Of a DNA stretch of 64,000 nt, positions 9,794 to 19,141 are shown in pieces. The translations under genes were made by a program, and so were the position numbers. Position 1 is the first letter of the stretch. Each line of letters begins with the position of its first letter. The stretch spans positions 34,615,501 to 34,679,500 of the forward strand of contig NC_071667.1 of the NCBI RefSeq assembly GCF_028554725.1. Reading direction: 5' to 3'. The stretch comes from Zeugodacus cucurbitae. Lineage: Eukaryota > Arthropoda > Insecta > Diptera > Tephritidae. The notes below the pieces were generated by a model. The model saw only the letters and a program-made list of their open reading frames with translations. It had not been told where the DNA came from and searched no databases.

Positions 9794-12382
9794 TCAGTCA
9801 GATGGATCAAATGTGCTGGAATGCGAATTAAAATCATGACATATTCGGCAGAATGGTTCATTTAACTCAAAATTTGTTCTAGAAGATTTTAGAAATAATG
9901 GTCTAAACTGCCTATATGAACGCAATGGGACATTAAACTTAATATCAGACAAAAGGAATGAACTACAAACTAAACCATTCAAAAGTTTTACTAGGAAAAT
10001 TATACCTAGCATTTCTCTGCGACTAGTGAGTGTGGGAAGATTTATAAGTTTTAAACGACTAGTATACGGGGGAAGATTCAATCTTGAATCCCAATGTAAG
10101 TGGCCTAAAGCAAAAAGTAAAAATTGTTTTTGAACGGACTCAAGCTTATCAGAATGGGATTGATAGTTAGGATTCCATACCACAGAACCATACTCCAATA
10201 TAGGCCTTACCAATGTTGTAAAAAGAATTTTAGTAATATACGGATCACTAAATTCTTTAGACCAACGTTTAACAAAGCTAAGAGCACCTTTAGCATTTAA
10301 GACAATTGAATTTACATGAGAATTAAAATTTAATTTAGGGTCCATATTAACTCCTAAATCAACAAAGCTAAAAACTTGCTCTAAACTGAAGTTATTTATT
10401 ACATAGGGGGAAAGATCAACAGTTCTACGGGAAAAGCACATCGTTTTACATTTTTTAAGATTCAGTGGCATATCATTTTTGTGACACCAAGTAACTAAAT
10501 TATTTAAATCCGATTGCAACTCAGTCCTTTCGTTATGAGAAGTATATGATTTAAAAAGTTTTACATCATCCGCATATAATAAAATTTCTGAAAACTTAAT
10601 TACTGAAGGTATATCATTGATGAACAACAAGAACAGAATCGGGCCGAGATGACTACCCTGTGGAACCCCTGAAGTGACACTAATTGAATCGGATAATGTA
10701 TTATTAAATAAAACTTGTTGTTTTCTGTTAGTAAGATATGAGGATACCCATTCAAGAAGTCTTGGTTGAAAACCAAGAAGATTCAGTTTTTGCAAAAGAA
10801 TTGAGTGGTTTACTCTATCGAATGCTTTACTAAAGTCTGTATATATAACATCAGTATTCTTGTTATCCCTAAAACCCATTGACACATGGTTTACAAATTC
10901 AAGCAAGTTTGTTACTGTAGATTTCCCTTTACAAAATCCATGCTGAGAGAATGAAATTAAAGGAGAGATTAAGAAAGTTATTTGGTCAGTGACAATAGCT
11001 TCAAAAAGTTTGGGTATAGCTGACATTTTAGCTATCCCCCTATAGTTCTCAACAGATGATCTAACTCCACTTTTATGCAAAGGTAATATAAAAGAGTTTT
11101 TCCACATTGACGGAAAAATACCTTGTTTAAGAGATAGTTTAAAAAGCTTAGTTAAGGGCAGATAGATATATTTTACGCAATTTTTAAGAAAGCTTGAGGG
11201 AATCATATCAGGGCCATATTTAAACGAATTTTTTAACGTAACTAAATAATTTAAGAAATCTGTTTCAGAAATAATTGGTGTATTAATTACAGTACTCGGA
11301 CACAACACTTGATGATATGGCACATTCATAGGGTAGTTTGAACAATAATTGGATTTGAAGAATTCTGCAAACATATTAGAAATAATATAATTGTCACATG
11401 ACATTGTTGATTTATATTTCATCGCGGACGGAAAATTTGAAATCCTGCGTTTGGAGTTAACGAAACCATAAAACAATTTCGGATTACGAATAATATTATT
11501 TTTTACTTTGATTATGTAGTTTTTATAACATTTTTTGTTAAGTTCCTCAAACTGACGACGCAATTTAGAATATTTTAAATAGTCAACAAGAGCTCCAGTT
11601 CTTTTATAAAGTTTAAAAGCACGAGCTTTTTTATTTTTTAATTTACAAAGCTCATTCGAATACCACAAATTTGAACTTTTTCTTTTGATAATAAAACATT
11701 TCGGAACAAATCTTTCAAAAATATTAAAAATTGTTTCATTAAAATGTGATACATTTAATTCAATATTACCACTATAATCAGGCCAAGTCAATTTAGAAAG
11801 TTCACAATTAATCTTTTTGAAGTTAGCTTTCGCAAAGTTGAACCGAGAACAAAGGTCCTGTTTGTTGTATACAAGTAATTTGTCTATGATTTCGATATTA
11901 ATTTCCAAGGCAGGGTGATAAGAGTTCTCTGGCAAAACTAAAGGATCAGATCGGACCACAGAAACTGTTGAAGTATTATCAACATAGACCAAATCTAAGA
12001 ATTTAACAAACTTGTTCGGAATTAAGTTAATTTGGTTAAGACCCATCTCAGACATTTCTTCCAAAAACTCATTAAAGCTTAAACGAGTGCAAAAAGGAGT
12101 AATGCAATCGTCAACAGATTTCCAAGATACACACGGTAAATTGAAATTGCCTAGAACAATTATGTAATCAGTATTCTTAGCAATTGAAAAAACATTATTT
12201 ATTAAAGAAGCATGCTGCGTATACACCGATAAGTCCGATTGAGGCGGAATATAAGATAAAGTTAGATAAATAGAACATCTATTAATACAAATTCGTATGC
12301 ACTTAAATTCAATAAAGTCCGCATGAGGAACTTCTACTTCTTCAGATGGAATTGAAGAATGCACAGCAAATAGTACACACAC
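9794..12382 (-). CDS. Non-LTR ORF2: partial endonuclease plus reverse transcriptase
   Basis: About 860 residues are open without interruption. The first 170 or so are the C-terminal part of an APE endonuclease (IVLGNFNLPCVSW, then LDLVYVDN and the closing SYHPALEI). The reverse transcriptase follows with FSKAFDRVNH (motif A), SGVPQGSHLGPILFLLFIND and the catalytic LLYADDVKLF. A typical Jockey/CR1 C-terminal region ends at DPSD. No ATG begins the frame. It opens directly after the in-frame TGA that closes ORF1, and the first 60-80 endonuclease residues are absent. I infer an internal deletion that joined ORF1 to the middle of the endonuclease. Confidence 0.8.
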   Translation of the reverse strand: MCVLFAVHSSIPSEEVEVPHADFIEFKCIRICINRCSIYLTLSYIPPQSDLSVYTQHASLINNVFSIAKNTDYIIVLGNFNLPCVSWKSVDDCITPFCTRLSFNEFLEEMSEMGLNQINLIPNKFVKFLDLVYVDNTSTVSVVRSDPLVLPENSYHPALEINIEIIDKLLVYNKQDLCSRFNFAKANFKKINCELSKLTWPDYSGNIELNVSHFNETIFNIFERFVPKCFIIKRKSSNLWYSNELCKLKNKKARAFKLYKRTGALVDYLKYSKLRRQFEELNKKCYKNYIIKVKNNIIRNPKLFYGFVNSKRRISNFPSAMKYKSTMSCDNYIISNMFAEFFKSNYCSNYPMNVPYHQVLCPSTVINTPIISETDFLNYLVTLKNSFKYGPDMIPSSFLKNCVKYIYLPLTKLFKLSLKQGIFPSMWKNSFILPLHKSGVRSSVENYRGIAKMSAIPKLFEAIVTDQITFLISPLISFSQHGFCKGKSTVTNLLEFVNHVSMGFRDNKNTDVIYTDFSKAFDRVNHSILLQKLNLLGFQPRLLEWVSSYLTNRKQQVLFNNTLSDSISVTSGVPQGSHLGPILFLLFINDIPSVIKFSEILLYADDVKLFKSYTSHNERTELQSDLNNLVTWCHKNDMPLNLKKCKTMCFSRRTVDLSPYVINNFSLEQVFSFVDLGVNMDPKLNFNSHVNSIVLNAKGALSFVKRWSKEFSDPYITKILFTTLVRPILEYGSVVWNPNYQSHSDKLESVQKQFLLFALGHLHWDSRLNLPPYTSRLKLINLPTLTSRREMLGIIFLVKLLNGLVCSSFLLSDIKFNVPLRSYRQFRPLFLKSSRTNFELNEPFCRICHDFNSHSSTFDPSD

Positions 12383-12388
12383 AGGTGG

Positions 12389-13126
12389 TCAAAATGATTC
12401 ATCAAGTAGCAATTGAAAATTAACAGCTGAAAGGCCAATCTTGAAAGAAGATATGTTTCTTTCGTATTTAAAGTTAAATTTTCTGACATCAATATCAATA
12501 TCGTTAATTTTTAATTTCGACGAGATGTAAAACTTTATATCTTCGATTGTGGTATCCGAAGCGAATCTCGAAACGAAAATTGATTTTCGTTGAGGTATTA
12601 CTACCAAATTTTTTGCCACAAACTCAGAGTTAATAGGAGGCGGATCCTGAATAGTTTTCCGCTTAAGGTTATCGTTAATTGTTTTCTCTCCTTGAGGGCA
12701 AGGAGATGAGAGATTAATAAGGTCTAATTTCACCGGTGATATACTTCTTACGGACAAAGTGGCAGGTTCTTCATTAGACGGACGTTTACGTTTTGATGAA
12801 GGCTTAGCATTATCATCTTGATCATTTAGGCATTTAAATGATTGAAACAACACTTCATAATGCTTAAATTTTTCTGTAAGGTTTTGAAGTTCTCGACCGA
12901 TTTCTTTAAAATTATTGCGCGCCTGTTTAAAAACTTTAAATAATTCAATATCTGTCGGTCTACACTTTAAGCACGACCAGCGCAGACCTTTTCCATCGAG
13001 AATAGAATCTAAGATTCTACCTGTCAATCCAGCACATTTAAGATGGGCAAGCCCGTCACAAAGCCAACAAGAAACAAAACGATCAGAATCACCTTTAATA
13101 GTACAATTCGGAAAATTGCAAGTCAT
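12389..13126 (-). CDS. Non-LTR ORF1 with PHD-like zinc finger
   Basis: About 245 residues starting at the ATG at 13126 (MTCNFPNC); the frame is open further upstream, but that part is low-complexity and unlikely to be translated. Residues 3-55 hold a Cys/His pattern (C-x4-C, C-x2-C, H-x2-C, C-x2-C) like the PHD finger found in ORF1 of some insect non-LTR elements. A helical segment follows, then a basic stretch (SSKRKRP) and an RRM-like region (KSIFVSRF). ORF1 proteins bind element RNA. The normal C-terminus appears cut: the TGA at 12389-12391 is in frame with ORF2. Confidence 0.75.
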   Translation of the reverse strand: MTCNFPNCTIKGDSDRFVSCWLCDGLAHLKCAGLTGRILDSILDGKGLRWSCLKCRPTDIELFKVFKQARNNFKEIGRELQNLTEKFKHYEVLFQSFKCLNDQDDNAKPSSKRKRPSNEEPATLSVRSISPVKLDLINLSSPCPQGEKTINDNLKRKTIQDPPPINSEFVAKNLVVIPQRKSIFVSRFASDTTIEDIKFYISSKLKINDIDIDVRKFNFKYERNISSFKIGLSAVNFQLLLDESF

Positions 13127-13648
13127 TATAAAAAAAAAATTTAAATTGAAGGAAAAAACAAAATAGTAAATAATAATAAAAATTAAAATATGATATAATA
13201 GTAAATAGAAAAACAAAGATAGTTATACTGAATTAGCCGAGATTACAACCAATATAATAGTGAGCAGTTTGAGAAGCACTGAGCCACTTTAAAATAACAC
13301 GCAAACAGCTGTGAGCAAAAATGAAAGAAAAAAAGACGAATCAAAAGAAAAAGAGCAAATTAAAAAAAAACAATATGCAATCGCACAAACAATTGCAAAG
13401 TAGGAAATAAAATTGATAATTGATAACAACAACAAATGATTTAAAAGAGTCGGCACCAGAATTTAAGAAAATAGTTAAAATACAATTAAAATTTAAATAT
13501 AACACAAAAGCAAATTAGCACAAATACTTAGCTTTAGATTACACTTATTAAAAGTAAACTTTCTTTAATTATATTAATAAATTTAAGCACAAATTCAAGA
13601 ACCGAGAAAAAATTAAACTTCACAGTTTGACGTGTTGCCAGATCTTTT

Positions 13649-13990
13649 TTTAAAAGACATCAGATCGCCTGGCAACAACTGTTGTATCTGGAAGTTAATT
13701 TCGTCAACATCAACATTTTTGGCTGCCAAAATAGCCCGCCCACTGAGCCAGTTATGATCTAAATAATTATTTTGTATATCCGGGAAAATACTTTGAATCA
13801 ATTAAATTTTTGTGTGAACAACAGTGCAGAAATTGTCTGGCAGTTTAATGCATTGCGTGTTTGGTTGCCGTTCTATTGTACCGTTCCCAATATCTAGCAA
13901 TTGTTCCGAAAATATATGTGCTAATGAATCATTTAGTAAATGTACACGCATGTTTATAGTCAATCGAAGTGTTTTAACATTTCTCCATAA
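13649..13990 (-). pseudogene. Helitron helicase fragment (unit 1, part 2)
   Basis: This continues the helicase upstream of the retrotransposon insertion, with QQLLPGDLMSFK, ARAILAAKN-like sequence and FPDIQNNYLDHNW. An in-frame TAA at 13802-13804 separates it from the upstream part (LTINMRVHLLND and CIKLPDNFCTVV). The same TAA occurs in all six units. The reading stops at the piggyBac insertion at 13991. Confidence 0.8.
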
Positions 13991-15074
13991 CCCTTTCAGA
14001 CCTGACACTAAACTACTGAATTTTTTTCCCCCATTTTTAGAACATAGAGTCTTTATGTGATATAAAAACATATTCGCCATCTAAATTTTTGTGTTTCAAT
14101 TTCCTTCTAGGGTTTCGAGGACCCGCACATTTGATGCATCTCGGTCTGATTTCGTTTGATATAAACAAACCCACACATGCTAACTATTTAAACTTTTTAT
14201 TTATTTTTTCGTGTGATAAATAGTGAAACAAGTCTTTTTCTTATTTAAGCATAAATATACATCGCACTTGGTGCATCGCGTGCGCGTTCGTGACTTACAC
14301 TCTTTTCGACGGCACATACGGGCTGATTTTAGGTCAGATTCTTCTGGGCAGTGATTGATACCATCTAGCCGCTTTTCAGGGCATGGTTGGTCTGCTGGAC
14401 GGTATCGTTTAGAAGGTGGAGTTAAATCAACGTCGCCTGATTCTGATCCAGAGCACCACTCCACGTTCGTTTTAGTTTAATCTGCTACCAAAGCTTCTGC
14501 TAGCGCAAGCCGAAAACTTAGCAAATCGTGTATAGCCTTTGGTGGCATTCTAATTTCCCGACAAAAATTACGATACTCCATCCAAGCATAGCAACACGCT
14601 AAGTCACTGCCAAAATACCATCATCTGTAAGCATTTCTTTGAAATGAAATGCAAGAAAAAGCACTTGTGTTTAGTTACTTAAGACCTGATACGCACAATT
14701 GATGCACTTGTTGAAAAGTACGGCTAAAACATACTTACTTTGCATTGAATCACTCCTATTCATTTTAAATATTAGAACTTCCTATTTTTTTAGCTATAAT
14801 ATGCACTCTTCACTATTTTTTCACTAATAATATTTTTATAATATTAAATACAAAATACTGCATCAGCTCTCTTTGAAAAATTCGAAATACGACTTTAGAA
14901 TTTCATCACCACGTGGATAACGGTCAACCGAATAGCGAAACAGTGCAAAAAGAAAAGGTACACGATAATCAGCACAATCCATGCATATCGGCCTTTTTAA
15001 CATAAGTACATAAATAGTAGAGATCTTGACATTGAAACATGACCGCACAATTGATGCATCACGGTCTGAAAGGG
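13991..15074. mobile_element. piggyBac-like element with ATAA target duplication
   Basis: The 1084-bp element has perfect 12-bp terminal inverted repeats (CCCTTTCAGACC at 13991, GGTCTGAAAGGG ending 15074). The 4-bp direct repeats ATAA lie at 13987-13990 and 15075-15078. The empty site in the other units reads TCCATAAATATG. Sub-terminal copies of a GCACAATTGATGCAT motif occur near 14125, 14695 and 15046. The terminal CCC, the 4-bp duplication and a cysteine-rich C-terminal fragment inside support the piggyBac superfamily, although TTAA is the usual target. Most of the transposase is gone, so this is a non-autonomous derivative. Confidence 0.8.
14201..14464 (-). pseudogene. piggyBac transposase cysteine-rich C-terminal fragment
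   Basis: About 87 residues are open, ending at a stop at 14201. The segment MCRRKECKSRTRTRCTKC is followed by DVYLCLNKKKTCFTIYH. This is the Cys/His spacing of the piggyBac C-terminal domain that binds the sub-terminal repeats. The catalytic DDD core is absent. Confidence 0.75.
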
Positions 15075-15094
15075 ATAAATATGATTGTTGCAAT
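15075..15094 (-). pseudogene. Helitron helicase fragment (unit 1, part 3)
   Basis: This short stretch restores the helicase reading (QQSYLW) beyond the piggyBac insertion. It shows that the insertion split the codons just after the tryptophan. Confidence 0.6.
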
Positions 15095-15516
15095 GCTTAA
15101 ATAACAGCTGATTTTTGTTTTGAATTTGCTTTGAATTTTCAGCGACATCTTTCGTAGCGTAGGTCAAGTGTCCGTTCGTTTGCACTCAATAACAGCTTAT
15201 ACTTTTCCTTCAGTTCCCAGAGGTGCTCCGACTCGCTAGTGATGAAATTTGGGGTTCTTTTGTTGTTTTCATCAATTTTTGATATAATTTTCCTCGCAAA
15301 TTTATGTATTGTCTGTTATAATTTAAATATTTCAAACATATTCTTCTGAAAGACATTTGTAAAACATATGTTGCCCATAACGTTGCCATATATCATAATA
15401 AAATTTTATAGAAATTAAGCATTGACTGTGAAACGCAACCGACTACTCAGTTTGCAACAATACTAAGCTAAGATTTTATTTAGGCACAACTTAAGTATGG
15501 ACTGTGAAACCGGGCA
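15095..15516. mobile_element. Truncated Harbinger-type element within H1 (unit 1)
   Basis: The right end reads TGTGAAACCGGGCA, the same terminal sequence as the 536-bp MITE between units. The left inverted repeat is missing, so only the right part (about 420 bp) is inside H1. On the minus strand it encodes a short Myb/SANT-like remnant, NNKRTPNFITSESEHLWEL. This resembles the DNA-binding accessory protein of Harbinger elements. Equivalent copies sit in each unit (18718-19141 in unit 2). Confidence 0.7.
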
Positions 15517-16123
15517 TTAGCCATACAAAATTCTATACCTAAATGCAAATAAATGAAATTTTTTTTGCATTTAGGAAATACATGCAGAAATCAACTCTGC
15601 GATTTCCTAAATTCCTCTGAAATCTCCCAAATTCGAGGAAGATTTACTGGAAAAGAGTGGCAGCATTGCTTATTTGTCTGACCATACATATATACATAAC
15701 TTTATTTATTTCACGGATTGTATGTGATTTTTTCTTAAATTTAGAATATTGGAAGTCATAGATTCGTATAACTTTACCACAAATAATATAAACTTCAAAC
15801 AACGCATTTTCATTTAATGTTTTTAGCAAGTGGCAGCTTTTGTTATGACAGCCTAAATCCATGAAAATTTAGAAAGAAATGTAGCGCCATCTACTGTAAC
15901 ATAGCGCACTTAGCGCCACCAGCTGGTGGATAGCTCTTTGCTAATAATAAACAAATAATTTGCAATAAATAAATAATGCGACTATAAGGAGAGTTATAAA
16001 CTATCCTATCTTTCAAGTTGGACCAAACTGCACACAGTGTTAAAAATTTCATTAAAATCGGTTCAGTAGTTTAGGAGTCCATCGTAAACAAATAACGTGA
16101 CACGTGATTTTTATATATTAAGA

Positions 16124-16632
16124 TTATAAAGAGGAAATGTTTGTTTTTTTGTTTGTTTGTCTCGAATAGGCTCCGAAACTGCTGAACCGATTTGAAAAAG
16201 TCTTTCAGCGTTGGAAAGCTATACTATCCCTGAGTGACAAAAAAATACCAAAAAACTTTCTTTAATCGCAAATGCTGCGAAAACGATTGAAGATATAACA
16301 AAGTGATGTACTACAATTTTGTAGAACTTATCATTATCTACAAAAAACGTCGCGACATCATACCTCTAACTATTATAGTTTTGTCACAATAAGCGATTTT
16401 ATATAAAAAAATTAATTAAAATACCACTACTTGAAAAGGCTCTTTATTTATACCTTAGTATTAATCCTTATCGAAATAAGTGATTTATTATTTAAGATCG
16501 CTTCAAAACCTTTATATAACTTTTTGAATTATTAGATTCTGACATACCATTCAAAAGATATCACGAGTTAAAAATTTTGAAATTTTTGAATGGTCCTGTG
16601 CGGAATTAAAAATAATTGTCGCTTGATAATAA
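16124..16632 (+). mobile_element. Helitron H2 body fragment, unit 1
   Basis: This is the continuation of the H2 5' region after the H1 insertion: TTATAAAGAGGAAATG, then the GTTTGTTTGTCTCGAATAGG stretch typical of insect Helitron 5' regions. It runs for 509 bp to GCTTGATAATAA. No hairpin and CTRR end is present, so the H2 3' end is missing. The next unit's TCTATA follows immediately. Confidence 0.75.
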
Positions 16633-16642
16633 TCTATACTAA
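16633..16642 (+). other. H2 5' terminus of unit 2, interrupted by the Harbinger MITE
   Basis: TCTATACTAA lies directly after an A. The terminal TAA (16640-16642) is one half of the MITE target duplication; the second TAA follows the MITE at 17179-17181. The same arrangement recurs at 20258, 23826, 27370 and 31215. Confidence 0.8.
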
Positions 16643-17178
16643 TGCCCGGTTTCACACTCAGTGCTTAGGTTGTGCTTAAGATAAAATAGAAATATTGCGT
16701 TTTATAGTTCATACTTAAGTTCGGCTTAAGTACAGAAAATGGGAGACTTAAGCAGTGCTTAAGTAACAGCTGATTTTTGTTTTGAATATTGACTTATTTG
16801 TCAAAAAAATAAAATAAAAATGATTTGCTGAAAATTTTTTTGGAATTCTTGCATTCAATGACGGTTATATGCTTTCCTGCGAGTTGCAATAAGCTGCCCC
16901 CACTCGCTTGCGGTGAAATTCGGTGTCCTATTATTGTTTGCATCCATGTCCCAGATTCTAAATTTATTCGTCGCAAAGTTATTTTTCATCAACAATAATT
17001 TCAATTTGTCAGATGGTATTTGTAAACAAATGTTTTTCATTGTGCTGCCATATATCATAATAGAATTTTATAGAAAATAAGCATCGACTGTGAAACGCAA
17101 ATGACTACTCAGTCGACAACAATGCTTAGCTAAGATTTTATTTGGGCACAACTTAAGTACGAACTGTGAAACCGGGCA
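16643..17178. mobile_element. Harbinger-type MITE, 536 bp (unit 2)
   Basis: The inverted termini are TGCCCGGTTTCACA and TGTGAAACCGGGCA, with TAA direct repeats on both sides (16640-16642, 17179-17181). A 3-bp TAA duplication is the mark of PIF/Harbinger. A short minus-strand frame (NNNRTPNFTASEWGQLI) looks like a decayed Myb/SANT DNA-binding module. There is no transposase, so mobility would need enzyme from elsewhere. Confidence 0.8.
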
Positions 17179-17851
17179 TAATACTAGCTGACCCGGCGAA
17201 CTTCGCCCCGCCCAATTTTTATTTGAAATAGTTAAAACGCTTTTTGAACTCTGTTCAAGGCCATTTATTTGTATGGAATGTTAATATATTCAGGGAATAA
17301 CGTCTCTGATCAATTTAAATATTTTTGGCGAAGTTCGTTCTTTGTTTTGTTGTGTAGCGTGTAAACAAATAAAGAAGATGGCTCTCCAACACGCTAACAT
17401 GACACATACATACCTATGTATGTACATATGAAACTGTAAAATTTTGAACTTAAACGATAAATCGGTTTGAATCATTCGAATTCTCAGAATGAACAGTTCC
17501 TCACTTTTAGATTTGCTGTGTTGTAGTAAACTATTCACTACAGTGAAATTATTATTTATGAATAAAGACGGAAACCTTAGTATATATCTGGTATAAAAAT
17601 CCACGGGATTGAGATTTGAACTTGAGGTCAAAATTTATAAAATTATTGATGAAAATTTTCGTAGAGTTGATAATGAGCACAAATTTTCATAAAATAGTTA
17701 ATTTTTGATTTTATATTCAAGTTTTTAACAAATAAGTTAATTACAAATTTGTTAGTTGATAACATGTAACATTTAATTTTATAATCTTAGGATAGATAAT
17801 TCTTAATTTTTAATAGTAGTATTTATTTTTTTGAATTATAAACATTTTAAT

Positions 17852-18718
17852 TTAACTTAGCACTAATTGGTGCACAATATTTTTGGTTAACCTGTCTCGA
17901 GCTAACACAAATAGATTTGATGGTTTTCCCACACGTGAGCATGCAACATATAATTGCCAATGGGAAAAACATGGATTATCCAAATCTAACCCACAAATGG
18001 ACATTGCTTGGCCTTGAGATTTATTAATGGACATGGCAAAAGCTAAACGAATAGGAAACTGTAGTCTTCTGAATGGTATCGTAGATTCTGACGGTATCAT
18101 TGGAATACGGGGCAACAGGACCACTTCTCCTTTAAACTTTCCAGTCAAAATGGTTGCTTCAAGAATATTCCCTGTTAACTTTTTGATGACCAAACGTGTA
18201 CCGTTGCATAACCGAGGGGGATTCAAATTACGCAGAAGAATAATAATTGAACCAATCTTCAACCGAAGAATATGTGGTGGCATTCCGGGTATATCTTGAG
18301 AGTTTAAAAATTCAGTTGGAAAATTTGCACTTTCATTTTCATCAACAACAGTATCGATTGATTTAAAAGACATCAGATCGCCTGGCAACAACTGTTGTAT
18401 CTGGAAGTTAATTTCGTCAACATCAACATTTTTGGCTGCCAAAATAGCCCGCCCACTGAGCCAGTTATGATCTAAATAATTATTTTGTATATCCGGGAAA
18501 ATACTTTGAATCAATTAAATTTTTGTGTGAACAACAGTGCAGAAATTGTCTGGCAGTTTAATGCATTGCGTGTTTGGTTGCCGTTCTATTGTACCGTTCC
18601 CAATATCTAGCAATTGTTCCGAAAATATATGTGCTAATGGATCATTTAGTAAATGTACACGCATGTTTATAGTCAATCGAAGTGTTCTAACATTTCTCCA
18701 TAAATATGATTGTTGCAA
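17852..18718 (-). pseudogene. Helitron Pif1-like helicase C-terminal third (unit 2)
   Basis: This is the end of a Helitron Rep-helicase, which would unwind DNA during rolling-circle transposition. The 5' part (18515-18718) reads YLWRNVRTLRLTINMRVHLL. An in-frame TAA follows, then 220 open residues (17852-18514) with FPDIQNNYLDHNWLSGRAIL, LRLKIGSIIILLRNLNPP, FAMSINKSQGQAM and LYVACSRVGKP. The Walker A and B motifs and the Rep nuclease lie upstream in intact elements and are absent here. The Harbinger piece adjoins its upstream end. It cannot act as a helicase alone. Confidence 0.88.
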
Positions 18719-19141
18719 TGCTTAAATAACAGCTGATTTTTGTTTTGAATTTGCTTTGAATTTTCAGCGACATCTTTCGTAGCGTAGGTCAAGTGTCCGT
18801 TCGTTTGCACTCAATAACAGCTTATACTTTTCCTTCAGTTCCCAGAGGTGCTCCGACTCGCTAGTGATGAAATTTGGGGTTCTTTTGTTGTTTTCATCAA
18901 TTTTTGATATAATTTTCCTCGCAAATTTATGTATTGTCTGTTATAATTTAAATATTTCAAACATATTTTTCTGAAAGATATTTGTAAAACATATGTTGCC
19001 CATAACGTTGCCATATATCATAATAAAATTTTATAGAAATTAAGCATTGACTGTGAAACGCAAACGACTACTCAGTTTGCAACAATACTTAGCTAAGATT
19101 TTATTTAGGCACAACTTAAGTATGGACTGTGAACCCGGGCA
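18719..19141. mobile_element. Truncated Harbinger-type element within H1 (unit 2)
   Basis: This has the same structure as at 15095-15516: the right terminus is present and the left terminus is missing. The minus strand holds an uninterrupted run of about 55 codons with RTPNFITSESEHLWELKEKY, a Myb/SANT-like signature. The terminus here carries one change (GAACCCGGGCA) shared with unit 3 but not with units 1 and 4-6. Confidence 0.7.

Larger units (their letters stand above)
9539..13648 (-). mobile_element. Jockey/CR1-group non-LTR retrotransposon inserted in unit 1 Helitron
   Basis: This is a minus-strand retrotransposon of about 4.1 kb. Its poly-A tail is the T-run at 9537-9554, and its 5' end lies near 13648. 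The host reads CGATTGATTT on one side and AAAAGACATCAG on the other, matching the uninterrupted helicase sequence in units 2-6. The T-run hides the exact target duplication. ORF1 and ORF2 are long and open. It is absent from units 2-6, so it arrived after the amplification. Confidence 0.85.
8358..16123 (-). mobile_element. Helitron H1, copy in unit 1, with two later insertions
   Basis: On the minus strand this Helitron starts TCTTAATATATAAAAATCAC at 16123 and ends with a GC-rich hairpin and GGGTCAGCTAG at 8358. It lies between A and T, inside the 5' end of H2. Its own sequence is about 2.56 kb; the rest is a non-LTR retrotransposon (about 9539-13648) and a piggyBac-like element (13991-15074). 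It carries the C-terminal part of a Pif1-like helicase and a truncated Harbinger piece. The hairpin here is slightly mutated (CTTCTCCCCGCCC), unlike in the other units. Confidence 0.85.

Noticed and set aside
14863..15093. 76-codon minus-strand frame inside the piggyBac-like element
   Set aside because: It runs through the terminal inverted repeat and sub-terminal motifs and has no piggyBac domain.
16794..17058. 60- and 67-codon minus-strand frames in each MITE as independent small genes
   Set aside because: They overlap each other in different frames and contain only a decayed Myb/SANT-like remnant of a Harbinger element.
17290..17631. 113-codon open frame on the minus strand repeated in all six units
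   Set aside because: It lies in the AT-rich 3' region of H1, downstream of the helicase end, has no recognisable domain, and is kept only because the units are recent copies.
18027..18299. 90-codon plus-strand open frame repeated in each unit
   Set aside because: It is antisense to the helicase fragment, which has clear family motifs on the other strand.
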